Source: Bedellia somnulentella (taxonomy: Eukaryota; Arthropoda; Insecta; Lepidoptera; Bedelliidae). From it: a stretch of 64,000 bases of DNA. Made by a program: the position numbers and the translations under genes. Where the stretch lies: the NCBI GenBank assembly GCA_963576735.1, contig OY755174.1:6448001-6512000 (forward strand). The letters run 5' to 3'. Positions 22,675 to 34,766 of the stretch are shown piece by piece. The notes beneath the pieces are model-generated. The model was not told where the DNA came from. It worked only from the letters and a program-made list of their open reading frames with translations, and ran no database searches. The number at the start of each line of letters is the position of its first letter. The first letter of the stretch is position 1.

Positions 22675-25094
22675 GTCACTTAGTGTTTTTGAGATGTTTA
22701 ATGACAAAAACAAGTAATTTTTGAAAATGTTAATTAATACGCAAGTATTAATTACCCTGCCGCCTGTTTGAGTTTGAACTACACTCATTGCGCAAAATTA
22801 CACATCAAATGTGTTCTAAAAACGTGTCAATCTCGAATGTACTCATATCTCAGTAGCCCATTTACCCACTTACATCGGTTCGCTGAAAACTTGTAAAATG
22901 AATGCTTTGTTAGATCGACAGTGCAATTGTGAGGGTGGAATAGGTAGGAGTCGTCATTCCGCTTATCGATGTGTCAAAGAAGTTGAAAAGCTCGGTTTAG
23001 AATCGTTTGACAGATCTCGCCTGAAGCCGCGATTGTTTCTGCTACAAATGTAACAAATAGCTTTTATGAAAACGTTTGCGGCTATGTTTTAATTGATGTC
23101 GTATTTGGTGTCTTTAACATTTTGTAGATAAAGATTCTTGAGAGTTTTACTTAATTAAATATTTTGCAAAAAATATCATGGCGCTGACTTGTAAAATTAT
23201 GAAGAGAAAGAAACAACAAAAAAGATATCATCATCATTATTTTGAAATTCATAACCATAATAACAATAATTATTAAATGTTACAAGTAGAAGTAGGAAAA
23301 GAAATATTAATCTCATTTGTGAAATAAAATCACCGTCTTAGCCTACACGGTCTGATCCGTCCCTGAAATGCTTACCTCCACCGATAATCCTGTTAGGTTA
23401 AGAAGGTTTCCACACATTACTTGCTTTGCGTCGCCTTAAGGATTAAAACAACATACACGCATAAATACGCTAGGTGTGCCTACACTTCCACATTCATGCA
23501 AATTAAGTATTAAACTCAAAGAAGTAACAATGGGGTAGATCGCAAATATAGTGAATAAATACTAAAGTTTTAAATTTATCGCATCAAATGATTTTAAGAC
23601 ATATTTTGATAAAATGATATCAAAAATTTTGAAATTTGTGACGTAATACCAATAATAATAAACGTGCAAAATATAGTAAAGAGTATTAAAATAAACTTGG
23701 TTTATGCTTTAATCAAAGATTAGAAGCTTATTTATAGTTATTCATTAAACGGGGTCGGTTGAACCAGGAGCTGGACGGACTTAAGTGATTAGAAGGATGG
23801 TTAAGACGCTGGCCATGACAAGGTGGTCATCTGAAGCCTTAGAGATCCTCGGACTGGGGTGTAGTCTAAAGACAAAGGACGCTTTAATAATTCACTCAAA
23901 GGAAATACGACTTTAAGCTTTTGTCTGTGGACTTAGATTTGTGAATATTTAAAATGGCGGTTCAATTTTCGTTAAGATGTAGTTTGCATGAGGGAAATCG
24001 GTCTGTCTGGGGCTACCCTGGAGCGGGCACATAAATAATTGATCCGGTGCCGAATGCCAGATGTAGAATGTTGCTGCTGATAAACTTTGGTTGGTCACTT
24101 GCCTGATTAAATGTGCTTCATGATAAAATGTATCCAGTGTTTTACTACTGTTAACTACTTTATAAATGATGTTTCTTTAGATTAAGGAACAAAAATAGAA
24201 AAATTAAAAGTATACTTTTCAACTTTAGTAAGTTCATAAGCTGTACTCACATTTTATTCTGCGAAATGTTCACTACACTACTGCTACACTGCTCAAAACT
24301 GACATAACTAATTAATGACTATCGAATACTAGAATCAACTAAAAAACAGACGAGCGAAACAAATAGATTTTTGACTACCGTCAATTATTTTATGACTGCT
24401 GTCATATCATACCAACTATAATTCACTCTTGCATGTGGCGCATAGTTTCAGTCTAAAACGAAAAAAGAGTAGAGACAGTATATACTTTTGGAATAAATAC
24501 AGTTTAATAAGAAAACAACTTAAATAAAATAGGTATTCGATCGCGACGTTCTCAAATTATAACATTTACTATTCATTCTAAATCATTAGCATATTTTTAA
24601 ATTGCTTTAAATCAATCCTTTTTCAAAAACGAGTAGATTATTTGTAATAAATCCTTTATAATCCATACTTGGCCAAAGCAGGGCGCTCGTTGGCTACGCA
24701 GGTTATAGTTTCATAAGGCTTCATAATATTATCGGTATGCATGTATTACGTTACGTTAATCGTCTGGGTTGGACTCGACACAACCTAGGGGGACTATTTT
24801 GAATAGCGATATAATTTCAATTAATGAACGAATATATTATTTAATACCATTTACCGTAAATTTCTTCATTGCAAAGTAAGAAAAATATTCAAAGGCGTTT
24901 TTTTCGGTTTGCCAGGATTTTATAAAATAGCAATGACAAGTTCTAGCATCAGTATAAGTGAGTGGCAAAATACTACGTTACGTTAAGGATATTTTTAACC
25001 CCAGGCCCACATTTTGGAAAAAAAATAACATTATATGCTAATGATTCGTCATCTATTATTAAAATAACTTAATGCACCTCTATTCAAGTGTAAC

Positions 25095-25320
25095 GTGGAT
25101 CGAGTTTAATAAAGCCAGCCATGGTGGCCTAATTAGTGGCGCAATAATTTAGCGTTGTGTGAATAGGCTTCGGCTTAGCGGTATTATCGAGTAGGCCCAA
25201 TGTCACTTTCGGCCGATTCGCGGCCATAATTAGTAATTTGACTGATTTGAGAGGATTATTTCATAAAGTGGCCCGCGCACTGGCTTTGTCGTGATTATTG
25301 TTGTGTAAACTATCTGATAG
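25095..25320. promoter_or_regulatory. Candidate intronic enhancer: homeodomain sites in a GC-rich island
   Basis: TAATTA at 25130-25135 and 25227-25232 and GGATTA at 25253-25258 lie within a compact GC-richer island in an AT-rich intron. Such short sites are common by chance, so this rests mainly on the island itself. Conservation would be the test. Confidence 0.25.
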
Positions 25321-26639
25321 CCAAACTTAAGCAGGGTATTAGTTAAACGTTTTGTATGGGCTACTAGTCACTTTACAGATATTATCAATCAAAGCTATAA
25401 ACTCATTGGTGAATATGTAGAAAAAAAGATGTTTTTTATATCTGGTTTTTATTTATTATATTTCAAAGTAAGAACAATATGATATTATAATATCACTCAT
25501 TCATTTTTTATTTTACTTTTATAATTTATATTTTCTCTCTTCTTTAATATCTTATTTTGCAGTTATTTTTAAAATTGTCTAGTATCTCTAAACACAATAT
25601 TCACCGTCATTTTGTGGCTGAATTCCATCACTAATTAATCTCTAAAATCTAAAACATAATATGATATATTTCTCTCCCAAAACGAGAAAGGCAACCAGAT
25701 TACACCCCCAGCCAACAAAATACGCAACGCTCTTTGAAAATGATTTGCAGCATGTTCAGCCTAGGCGCGGTTTGGTAAGTAATTAATTTTATCGTGTGAA
25801 GTACACTAAATGCACTAGAAACTATAATCCTAGTTAAAACTCTAACCAGACTATTCAAAGCGCATCCCTTGCAGTTATGTTTTTCATTCCATTTAAGCTA
25901 CGCATTTGGTATGAATCCATTTTAGAAAGGAGAAGATTTTCTATTTGTTGGTTTGTTACTTTTTATCAATTCAGTAAAATATGTAGTAAAATGAATACTA
26001 TTAACATTTGTAATGGGATGATTTTGAATTAAAAAAATATTTAAAGACTAAGTTTGGATTTAACTTGTACCTAATATCTGATATGTAATCTAATAAAACC
26101 TAACTTAAAGACGGGGAAATTTTCACAGATCACTATGATTAGTATTATAACAATTTATATTTTCAATATATAAACAGAGGCAGTTCGTAAAAGAGAAAAA
26201 TAGTCTGACTCACAAAATAAAATGAAACATTTTGTTTAATAAAATTTTTATGGTTTAACAATTTGAGCAACAAATCGCTTTTTAATAATTCCAGGTAGTC
26301 ATTCAATTTCCTTAATTTCAAATTTGGAATCCGATGAGAATATTAATAGCCTTCGTTATTGCAATGATATTCATTTATTCGTGGTTCTCTCAATTTTTCG
26401 CATTATGCACTATCCAATAAAAGCAATTTTAATCTCTTTATTTTTTTTAATATCGTGATTCGAAAACTCAATGATGGTTTTAAACTAGTGTAGGAATATT
26501 TTCACAAACAAAAAGTCCGTATAATAAAATACCTGCCACTGTTACATTCGTCTGTCTGGTCAAAACATTTCTATTTTCTTTTATTTAAGATTTGTTCACA
26601 ATACTACTGTAAAATGGAATAAGCATCCACCCACACACC

Positions 26640-27300
26640 CGCTCGAACGAATGTATTGTGTAAAGGCGCCGCCTGTGTAGTCGCGATATCCAACACGGAT
26701 CCGGATTAAGCTTTGCGAAATCCCGGATTATACCGACCCGGATAAAACGAACGCCGGATCTATTTGGACCGGGCCGGGATTTTCACCGGCAATAAAAGTG
26801 TCTGCAGCCGATTTAGACTGAGCCTGCAGGAAATTCGGCCGGCTAGCAATTGCTAGGTAATTTCGACATGTCACGTCGATCTGTCCACGTAAAGCCTTCC
26901 TAATACCAGCGACGGAGATTAGCCTGTGGTGCCTCGGCCTTACACTTTATTGGACGGCTTCGAGCCATTCCATTACCATGATATTTATTAGCAATATCAC
27001 TCGGAAATTTGTACAAAACATTAATACAGTTTGTTTAACATATTGAACCAAAAATTTCAATGAGTGTTTTATCAGTGCATCAAAGTATTACATTTTGGTG
27101 ATCCGATTGATATGATGAAATGTGTTCTTTTCAATGTATGTTTACCCTAGCTCGTTTGCAGCGGGCGTCATTCGGGGTCCATTATAGGGGTCTTCGATAA
27201 TCCGGATTGGAGATTCATTAGGGCGAGATTATACGCCATTGAAATCTGGCTTAAGCGCGCGGTGGCGGCGCGGCGGCGAATGCTACGAGAGAAGCTTTCG
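26640..27300. promoter_or_regulatory. Candidate intronic enhancer with K50-type homeodomain sites
   Basis: A GC-rich island with GGATTA at 26703-26708 and 26725-26730 and TAATCC at 27198-27203, several inside CCGGATTA-like contexts. TAATCC is the preferred site of K50 homeodomains (Bicoid, Otd and, in the fly literature, Dve). At this base composition the hexamer is expected on average about once per 1.5 kb on either strand, so three in 500 bp is a modest excess. Confidence 0.3.
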
Positions 27301-28266
27301 TAGCAAAATAATACTTCGAATATCGTAGTCTAGTTTTTATTTTCTACGAATGTAATGTTTTCGGTTTTTACGTACTTAAGTAGGTTTTTTTTGTTAAAAT
27401 GAGTCAGTAAGTAAGAGGGCTCTAATCACTTTACTAATAAAACTTATTGATAGCAGGAAGAGTTCAGAGTTTCGTTGAGTATCCTGAGTATAGAAATAAA
27501 TGATTGGGCAACCATGTAATTGTACAAGTATTTTGGATTGCATAAAATATATTTAAGAAAGCACAAAAGATGACTGTTGACTAATGCGTGAAATCTAATA
27601 TTTACAACGATAGACAATTTGGAATAAATTATGCAGCAATGAAGACATATTCGAAATTATTTTATATTGAATGCATAATGAAAAACGAGCCAACCATCAT
27701 GTGGAACATATTTTCCAGCTATCAAAATTCTGAATAATAATAAAAGCTTTTGGAAGCATTTCATAGCACATTGATTAACTAATATATCACGTTGATGAAA
27801 GTATGTATTCATGTATTTCCACAGGCATTAGTAATATTGGATAAGTCAATGAAATTCATCAAAGGAATCCTTAGTTCCAAATAGTGAGGGTAAACATGTT
27901 TACGTGCGCAAATAAGTTATTTACGTTATATTTTCATCAATGTAATACCCTTATATTTTGAGATTAATTGAATGATCTACCGTCTTAGAGTAATAAGGTG
28001 TATACAAATAAAGTCTCTGTAAAGATTACACGGTGTTATTTTAGAATTAATTTATATCTGTAGTAATATGACATAGCCTATCAGTTTTGAATTTGTTTGG
28101 TTTGGCTTTGCTATGTTATTGAATTTCACTAACGGTCTCCTTAACGTCTATTCTGATAAAAACCTTACAAAACTCTGAAAAATTTATATTTTAAATGGCT
28201 CCATTTGTAACTACTTGTTAAAACAAACGGCTTTTCTTTATACTAAAAACGAAAACAGAAATATCA

Positions 28267-28388
28267 AATAAATAAAGGAAAGAAAAATTTCGACACAGGC
28301 GGGATTCGAACCCGCGACCTTCGTGTATACGCCCCCGAAATTACCCCCCGAAATACGGGTCTCGAAATTTTTCTTTCCTTTATTTATT
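28267..28388. mobile_element. Small foldback element enclosing a tRNA T-arm-like sequence
   Basis: A perfect 27-bp inverted repeat (AATAAATAAAGGAAAGAAAA and seven more bases) sits at 28267-28293 and 28362-28388. The 68-bp interior, on the minus strand, contains GCGGGTTCGAATCCCGC, a textbook T-stem/loop with B-box, followed by a partial acceptor side. The rest of a tRNA is missing, so this is not a functional tRNA gene. Confidence 0.75.
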
Positions 28389-28840
28389 CTTTATTTATTA
28401 GTAATAATCCCCACATGAGGTTTTCATGAACAAAAAGATTTAAAAAAGAAATATCAAACTAAAACTATTCCACAAACTTATACGAAATTGTTGTGTTAGC
28501 TGAATACAGATTAAAAGTATATTTGGGATCCGCTTAAAATTTTGGTTCAACTAATCTTTTGTACATTAGACGTTTAGATGCCACATGCATACTAATTGGG
28601 ATAATCTCATCATATCTGCGCAAGAATTAAAACCAGCGGAGCGTTTACTACTTTAACTGCGGGTTTCAACTAAACAGTTTATTTCTATAAAATACTTCAA
28701 GAAATTTTAGAAAAACTTAGTTTTTATTAGATATGTGATCTCATATGTTCATATTTTAAATTCTCTCATATTTTAAAATTAAATATAAAACTAATATTTT
28801 ACAACCTATCATTTTACTAAACTTATTAGAATTATGCGTG
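28389..28840. other. Intronic stretch, no gene seen
   Basis: AT-rich, nothing assigned. Confidence 0.5.
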
Positions 28841-28850
28841 TGAAAAAAGT

Positions 28851-29100
28851 AGTGCTGTGTAGTGTCGGCTTAGAATAGTACTACCCCATTTCTTCCGGTG
28901 GGTGTACGTAAGAGGCAACTAACGGTATTGGGGCTTTTTAAGGGATTTTTTGGCGATGCGGTTGGAAACCCATCAACAACAACCTTTATTTTACCATCTT
29001 TTCCCCACGCAACTTCCAAAAGTGGCTGAGGAATTTCTAATTCCTTAGCTCTGGCTACCCCTTCTAGGGATTTATAGCCGTGAGGATATGTATGTATGTA
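28851..29100 (+). repeat. Family A SINE-like repeat, full length with target-site duplication
   Basis: A reference-quality copy: GCTGTGTAGTGTCGGCTTAG head, ATGCGGTTGGAAACCCATC centre, CTCTGGCTACCCCTTCTAGG and a GTATGTATGTA tail. Direct repeat TGAAAAAAGT at 28841-28850 and 29101-29110. The central GGTTGG-A-ACC is B-box-like, but no convincing tRNA head is visible. Confidence 0.92.
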
Positions 29101-29110
29101 TGAAAAAAGT

Positions 29111-29830
29111 TATTTTGAGATTTCTTATTTAAATAAGATGACTTTTCATTCTGTTGCATGCGTCGTTTTAGTTTTAAAGGTACATAATATATGTTCTAGA
29201 ATATTTTGTTACTTAGCTTAGTCTTAGCTCAAGAACATGCATGCATATTGACCACAGAATTACAAACACTACAGAAGTTTTTTTATATGAAAAAAATATA
29301 AAAAGACCAGATTATGCATAAACACAACTACTTCCTTAAAAAACCGCCTCATATGAAATATGAAACATTGTAAAATCAAACCAAAGGTCTTCCTTTCAAA
29401 CTTAAGTTCATTGACTCTCATACCCCTGCTTCAAAAGATCAGCTTATCATAATCCATTGAATCGATTTTATACTTTAACGACAAAGCAATAAAGATCATT
29501 TTAATATCGAGCGAGCAACCTTTAGCTCCGCACTGCATGTAGAAGATAAGCTTAGGATTAGTTCGTCGAAACGTAAAAATAAAAACACATTATTGAATGG
29601 TTAATATTGGCTTAAGTTTTTTACTGAACCAATACACATTTTTTATCATACATACGCTTTTGTGTGAGATTTTTCCCTCGGTTATTTGTTTTGATAGTTG
29701 AATGTTGTAATACTTTAAGTGTACAAATAAGTCATAGTAGTATGCATCATATAGTACTATGTCATATCATAACAAAATATTTCGCTAGTGTTTTTTTAAG
29801 TGGTCAAATTTGCAATTTAGAATTCTTGTA
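29111..29830. other. Intronic stretch, no gene seen
   Basis: AT-rich, nothing assigned. Confidence 0.5.
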
Positions 29831-29842
29831 GTTTAGAAACAA

Positions 29843-29955
29843 TATACATACATTTAACTACAGCTATGAATCCTAGGATGGGGTAGCCAGAGCTTCAGAA
29901 TAAATTCCTCAGCCGCTTTTGGAAGTTAAGTGAGAAAAAGATTGCAAAAGTACGT
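29843..29955 (-). repeat. Family A SINE-like repeat, 5'-truncated with target-site duplication
   Basis: A 3' fragment on the minus strand (complement reads TACATTTAACTACAGCTATG then GGGGTAGCCAGAGCTTC and CCTCAGCCGCTTTTGGAAG). Flanked by GTTTAGAAACAA at 29831-29842 and 29956-29967. Confidence 0.88.
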
Positions 29956-29967
29956 GTTTAGAAACAA

Positions 29968-31427
29968 CTTTAAAAAATACTACAATAAACGTTACATTAA
30001 CAAAATAGCAATATTGAATTAAGTAATACAAAGGTGTGTGAAGTATGAAGAATAAAAAAACAATCTACATTTCAGGAAACTGGTCTCCACAATTGTATAG
30101 CTTCTAAATCGTCTTGTATTCCTAATCTCCATCGCACACACTCAATTATAATCGTGAAACTCAAGTAGTACGTTCAAATCCGGATCCTCGTAATCTCCTC
30201 GCCACTGGCTACCATCTCTGAGGATGCTCCGGACCTAATCTGACTTGATCCGGCTGAAGACGAGCTTAGCCCGGCCGCATGTGTGTGTGTGGGTGTGTGT
30301 GCGCCCTTACTCTGATGTTACTTCGCAACTGGCGGATTTCGGAATGGATTCTCGTTTGAACTCTATTTTGTGTCACGATTTGAAGAATAGGTTTGATTAA
30401 CGCATTTACATCTTTGTTTTTTTTTGCTTGGGATACAAGTTAAAAGTGCACTGCTTAAATTGATGCGCCCACTTTTGTTCCTAGAAAATTAAGCCTTGTA
30501 GGCATAAAATAACACTAACTTATCTCTTCCCATGATAATGATTTAGGGCTATGAAAAATAAAAGGAAGATGTGATTGTGATGGAACTCATAACCCCCGAT
30601 CTTTAAAAGTGACTGTACATTTTTAACTCTTCTGTTCTGTCTACCTGAATAAGGATTTCTATACAGCCGTAAGCGTATATTAGTACTTAAGAAGTCAACA
30701 ATCACTATAATGGATTTTAGCAATGGCCGACTTTAGAGTATTACCTTTTGGTTATTCTGTTAGATACGTCCAATTTTTTTTCATTGTAGGTATATGTACT
30801 TAAAGACTTATATTTTATTGAGTTCATATTTATAGTGCAATAGAAAGTCAACTCAACTACATAACCTCGTCTTCCTAAAATATTTATTAAAATTTTAGTT
30901 TCTGGGGTTGGCTCATAAATATTTCAATATAAAGCGTAAAAACTTTAGTATCGCATATAACATCAATAAAATGCAAATTGAATGAAAAAAGTTAATATGC
31001 ACTCTTTAGTTTCAGAAAAATATAAAAGAGCCCTTATTGCAATTGAAATAACATCCACAAAAATATTAATATAAAGCATGATACAACGTGAGCGTAATGC
31101 AAATCTTCATCAAGATAATTCGTGTATGATCGATTTTAATTTCGTTTATCGCTTGATTTAAATCCACTACTACATTCAAACAAAGGCGTGTGTTGTACAA
31201 AGTGAATTCAATGAGTGTGCGTTTTTACTGACCACTCAGCGGTAGAAGTAACTCAATATTTCTCCAAATGATAACAAAACAATATCACACATTGAATTAA
31301 ACTGTAACGGCTATGGGGTCAAGAAAACATAATTATATAATTGAATAACATTGGGTATGTTTTCTTATTTATGGTGTTTTTATCACACTGATATAAAGCG
31401 GATGTATTAGTTACATAGTAGATCTTA
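29968..31427. other. Intronic stretch, no gene seen
   Basis: Includes a GC-richer island at about 30170-30310 with a short (GT)n run at about 30278-30301. Nothing else assigned. Confidence 0.5.
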
Positions 31428-31811
31428 TAGAATAGAATAGAATAGAATAGAAAACTCTTTATTGTACATCAAATATGGAAAAACAATTACAAATACACAG
31501 AATGAATTAACAAAAGTACAATTGGCGGTCTTATCACTAAAAGCGATCTCTTCCAGACAACCTTTGAATGGAGAGGTCAATAAATTAGAGTCATGTGAGA
31601 TAGATGTACAACAACATGGTGAAACTGATGACTATGCGTTAATCTGCTTAAACAATACAACAATCCAGTCATACTTAAATCTAGTTATAAAATAATAAAC
31701 TATTAACAAACATATAAATACTATGATACAATAAATTAAAACTACATACAAATATTATGATACATATTTTTATTTATATACTTAATATATATAATTTAAT
31801 TTGCAACAGTA

Positions 31812-34766
31812 TTATAGCGTTTCAGTGAGGTAGTGCTTTTTTACCATATCCTTAAAAATAGATTGGGATTTAGCCTGACGAATCTCTACCGGAAGTGCGT
31901 TCCACAATTGAACAGCCTGCACAGTGAAGGAGGAGCCATAGTAATTGGTTGAATGGGAGGGAATGCTTAATAGAAGATTATGTTCAGAACGTAGATTAAG
32001 ATCGTGGGAAGAGGAGAGAAATTGAAAACGTTCTTTTAGATAGAAAGGGGTGGCAGGATTGAATAAAATAGAGTGAAGGAGAGAAAGTGTATGTGCATTC
32101 CGGCGGAGACGAATAGGAAGCCATTTCAGTTGAGTGCGATATACAGATACATGATCATATTTCCTCAATCCAAAAATAAACCTAATGCAAAAGTTTTGGA
32201 GGCGCTCAAGTTTATTAAGTTGCTCTTCAGTTATATCAAGGTAGCAAGTATCAGCATAGTCAAGAAGGGGCAAGAGAAGTGATTGAGCTAACGCAGTTTT
32301 AGTAGCAGTAGGAAGAAAATTACGCAACCTTCTGAGGGATCCCGCTGAAGCGAACATCTTTCGGCTAACCATTTCTAATTGTGGCACCCAAAATAAGGTG
32401 CTGTCTATCATTATCCCTAGGTTTTTAACTGTAGGGCTAATAGGAATTGATGTTCCGTCAAATAATATAGGCGGTAGTGACTTATAGTCGATCCTAGAAA
32501 TAATTCGAGAACTACCGACTATAATTATCTGTGTCTTATTTGGATTCACTTTTAGTCCATATGCTTCACTCCATTTCAAAATCCGCTCCAAATCAACATT
32601 AATCAAGTTTATGGACATATTTAATTGGTCAAAATTAGCCTGTGTGTAAATCTGAAGATCATCTGCATAAAGGTGGTAGGAAGAAGTTAGTTGAAGAGAA
32701 ATACTATTAATAAATATAGCAAATAAAAGAGGAGACAACACACCACCTTGTGGAACACCGGCAGTTAACTCGCACCAGGGAGAGTAAGACTCCTCGATGC
32801 GAATACGCTGCCGTCGTCCTAGTAGATAACTACGAAACCAGTCAATCACCGTTGGAGATATGTTAAGAGAACGAAGTAAAGCTAATAATATTTCGAAGTC
32901 AACTGTGTTGAAGGCACTACTGAAATCTAGCAATGCCAGGATAGTCAGCAGACCCTTATCCATCCCCAAACGAATGTCGTCAGTAATTTTGACAAGAGCC
33001 GTGACAGTACTGTGAGAAGGACGGAAACCAGATTGAAAAGGATTAAGGAGATCATTTTTAGTGAGAAAGTCACTGAGTTGTCTATTAACCAGTCGTTCAA
33101 GAACTTTAGAAAGGAAAGGGAGGATAGATATAGGACGATATTCAGAAAAGGACTTAGGATTGACTTTTTTAGGAATAGGGGTAACTTGGGCTTCTTTCCA
33201 TATTGTTGGAAATGATCCTGAGGATATGGAATTGTTAAAGATTTTGGTGATAACGGGAACAATTATGTCAAGGATAGGCAATATCATTTTACGGCTAATA
33301 CAATCACCGCCTACTGCGTTTGATGTAATAGATATAATGTTCTTATTAACATCACAATCGGAGAATTGACACATATTAAAGGGTGGATGATCCGGAGTTG
33401 GAAGTGCAGAAAGATAATTTAATGTTTCAGCCTTTTGAAAACCTCCAAAGGCAGAAGATGAGGAAAAATGATTGTTAAGTAACTTGAGGTCAATGTCTTT
33501 TGGGATTGAATCTTGACGAGATTTTCCAACTCCTAAGGATCTAAGAAACTTCCAGATTTTAGCTGAATCGCCATTTTCAACGGATTCATGAATGTGGTGT
33601 CGTTGTGCATCCCTACACACCCTATTGCAATGATTTCGAATTAAAACATACTTTTCTTTATTTACATCAGTTTGTCGAGATTTAAATTTAGACTTGGCAC
33701 GTGCTTTTTTAGTCAAAAGATTTTTAATATCAGTACTGAGCCATGGTGCCGGTAAATGTTTCATTTTCACCGCTTTTATTGGTGCATGAACGTCATAAAG
33801 TGCTGTTAGTAGAGTATTAAAAATGTTCACTTGTTCATCGACAGTATCCGCTGTAGTACATGACGTCCAGTCAATGTTCGAGGCATCATGTCGCAGCCTA
33901 TCCAGATCTATACTACCAAAGCTGCGTTGCAGAAGAATTTTTGACTTATTTTTAGGAGGGCGAAGTTTATAGGACAAGTACAGAAGATCGTGATGAGAAA
34001 AAGCATCAGCCGGAGTTTGTCCATGAAGAGCAACATGATTGGGAGAAGAGACAGCTATAAGGTCTAAAAGAGACGGCGTACAATTTGGTAAGTTATGAGT
34101 GGCATCAAGAGGTAGAATATGAAAATTACTACATTGGAAAATTGAAACTAGGGATTTAGAGCGGAAATCTCCTTTTTTAAGACAAGTGTTAAAATCACCC
34201 ATAATAATGGAGTGGTCGTACGAGGGAGTAAGGTCTTCCAAGAGCTTCTCAAACGAAGGAAAATAATTTAAAAGTAGGGATGGACTATAGTAAACACCAA
34301 GTAAAACTTTATTGTGACCTAAAGCGAGTTCTATAAATAAATGTTCACCTGCATTGGAGGGAGGAGGTTGCGATGAAGTGCTAATAATGGAATAAGGAAT
34401 ATGGTCTCGGAGATAAATAGCAACACCACCACCACGACCGTTTACACGATCGTTTCTGATAAGTTGAAATCCTGGTAGAGTGTAGGAGGCAGAAGGAAGA
34501 CAAGGTTTTAGCCAAGATTCAGAAACAAGAATAGCATGAATACTTTTACTGTCAAAAGAAGACAACATATCTGTAAAGTGAGCTGGTATGCTTTGAGCGT
34601 TAATATGAATGATATTTAAATTACTCTGAAGTGCAGAAAAGTGAGCATCCAACGTTTCGGCTAACGAAGGGATACTATAAAAACTACCACTAGTGTCTAA
34701 ATCGTCGGACGAAGAAAACGATTGGTAATCGTCACTCAAGTCATTATCACAGAGGTTTTGTTGCAT
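31812..34766 (-). CDS. LINE ORF2: apurinic endonuclease and reverse transcriptase
   Basis: A 984-residue protein. The N-terminal endonuclease (about 50-260) shows the usual landmarks: HINAQSIPAHF, SESWLKPC, RGGGVAIYLRD, MGDFNTC and FSHHDLLYLS. A linker follows. The RT domain (about 470-760) shows WKEAQVTPIPKK, EYRPISILPFLSKVLERLV, FQSGFRPSHST, LLDFSSAFNTVD, GVPQGGVLSPLLFAIFINS and the catalytic YADDLQIY. There is no RNase H domain. The C-terminus ends with QLWNALPVEIRQAKSQSIFK, the closing helix common in CR1/Jockey elements. The frame is intact and the catalytic residues visible, so it may still be active; transcription is untested. It would copy its own RNA at a nicked target. The methionine start at 34766 is the first ATG, and precedes an acidic serine-rich leader. 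Confidence 0.93.
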   Translation of the reverse strand: MQQNLCDNDLSDDYQSFSSSDDLDTSGSFYSIPSLAETLDAHFSALQSNLNIIHINAQSIPAHFTDMLSSFDSKSIHAILVSESWLKPCLPSASYTLPGFQLIRNDRVNGRGGGVAIYLRDHIPYSIISTSSQPPPSNAGEHLFIELALGHNKVLLGVYYSPSLLLNYFPSFEKLLEDLTPSYDHSIIMGDFNTCLKKGDFRSKSLVSIFQCSNFHILPLDATHNLPNCTPSLLDLIAVSSPNHVALHGQTPADAFSHHDLLYLSYKLRPPKNKSKILLQRSFGSIDLDRLRHDASNIDWTSCTTADTVDEQVNIFNTLLTALYDVHAPIKAVKMKHLPAPWLSTDIKNLLTKKARAKSKFKSRQTDVNKEKYVLIRNHCNRVCRDAQRHHIHESVENGDSAKIWKFLRSLGVGKSRQDSIPKDIDLKLLNNHFSSSSAFGGFQKAETLNYLSALPTPDHPPFNMCQFSDCDVNKNIISITSNAVGGDCISRKMILPILDIIVPVITKIFNNSISSGSFPTIWKEAQVTPIPKKVNPKSFSEYRPISILPFLSKVLERLVNRQLSDFLTKNDLLNPFQSGFRPSHSTVTALVKITDDIRLGMDKGLLTILALLDFSSAFNTVDFEILLALLRSLNISPTVIDWFRSYLLGRRQRIRIEESYSPWCELTAGVPQGGVLSPLLFAIFINSISLQLTSSYHLYADDLQIYTQANFDQLNMSINLINVDLERILKWSEAYGLKVNPNKTQIIIVGSSRIISRIDYKSLPPILFDGTSIPISPTVKNLGIMIDSTLFWVPQLEMVSRKMFASAGSLRRLRNFLPTATKTALAQSLLLPLLDYADTCYLDITEEQLNKLERLQNFCIRFIFGLRKYDHVSVYRTQLKWLPIRLRRNAHTLSLLHSILFNPATPFYLKERFQFLSSSHDLNLRSEHNLLLSIPSHSTNYYGSSFTVQAVQLWNALPVEIRQAKSQSIFKDMVKKHYLTETL

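Larger units (their letters stand above)
22691..28266. other. Intronic stretch with GC-rich islands
   Basis: No gene or repeat recognised. GC-richer, less repetitive islands occur at about 22900-23040, 25090-25290 and 26640-27300; the last two are listed as candidate regulatory sites. The remainder is AT-rich. Confidence 0.5.

Noticed and set aside
28290..28370. Functional tRNA gene
   Set aside because: Only the T-arm is intact; acceptor and D-arms are absent and it is enclosed by inverted repeats.
33012..33369. Plus-strand frames within the LINE
   Set aside because: Antisense shadows of ORF2.
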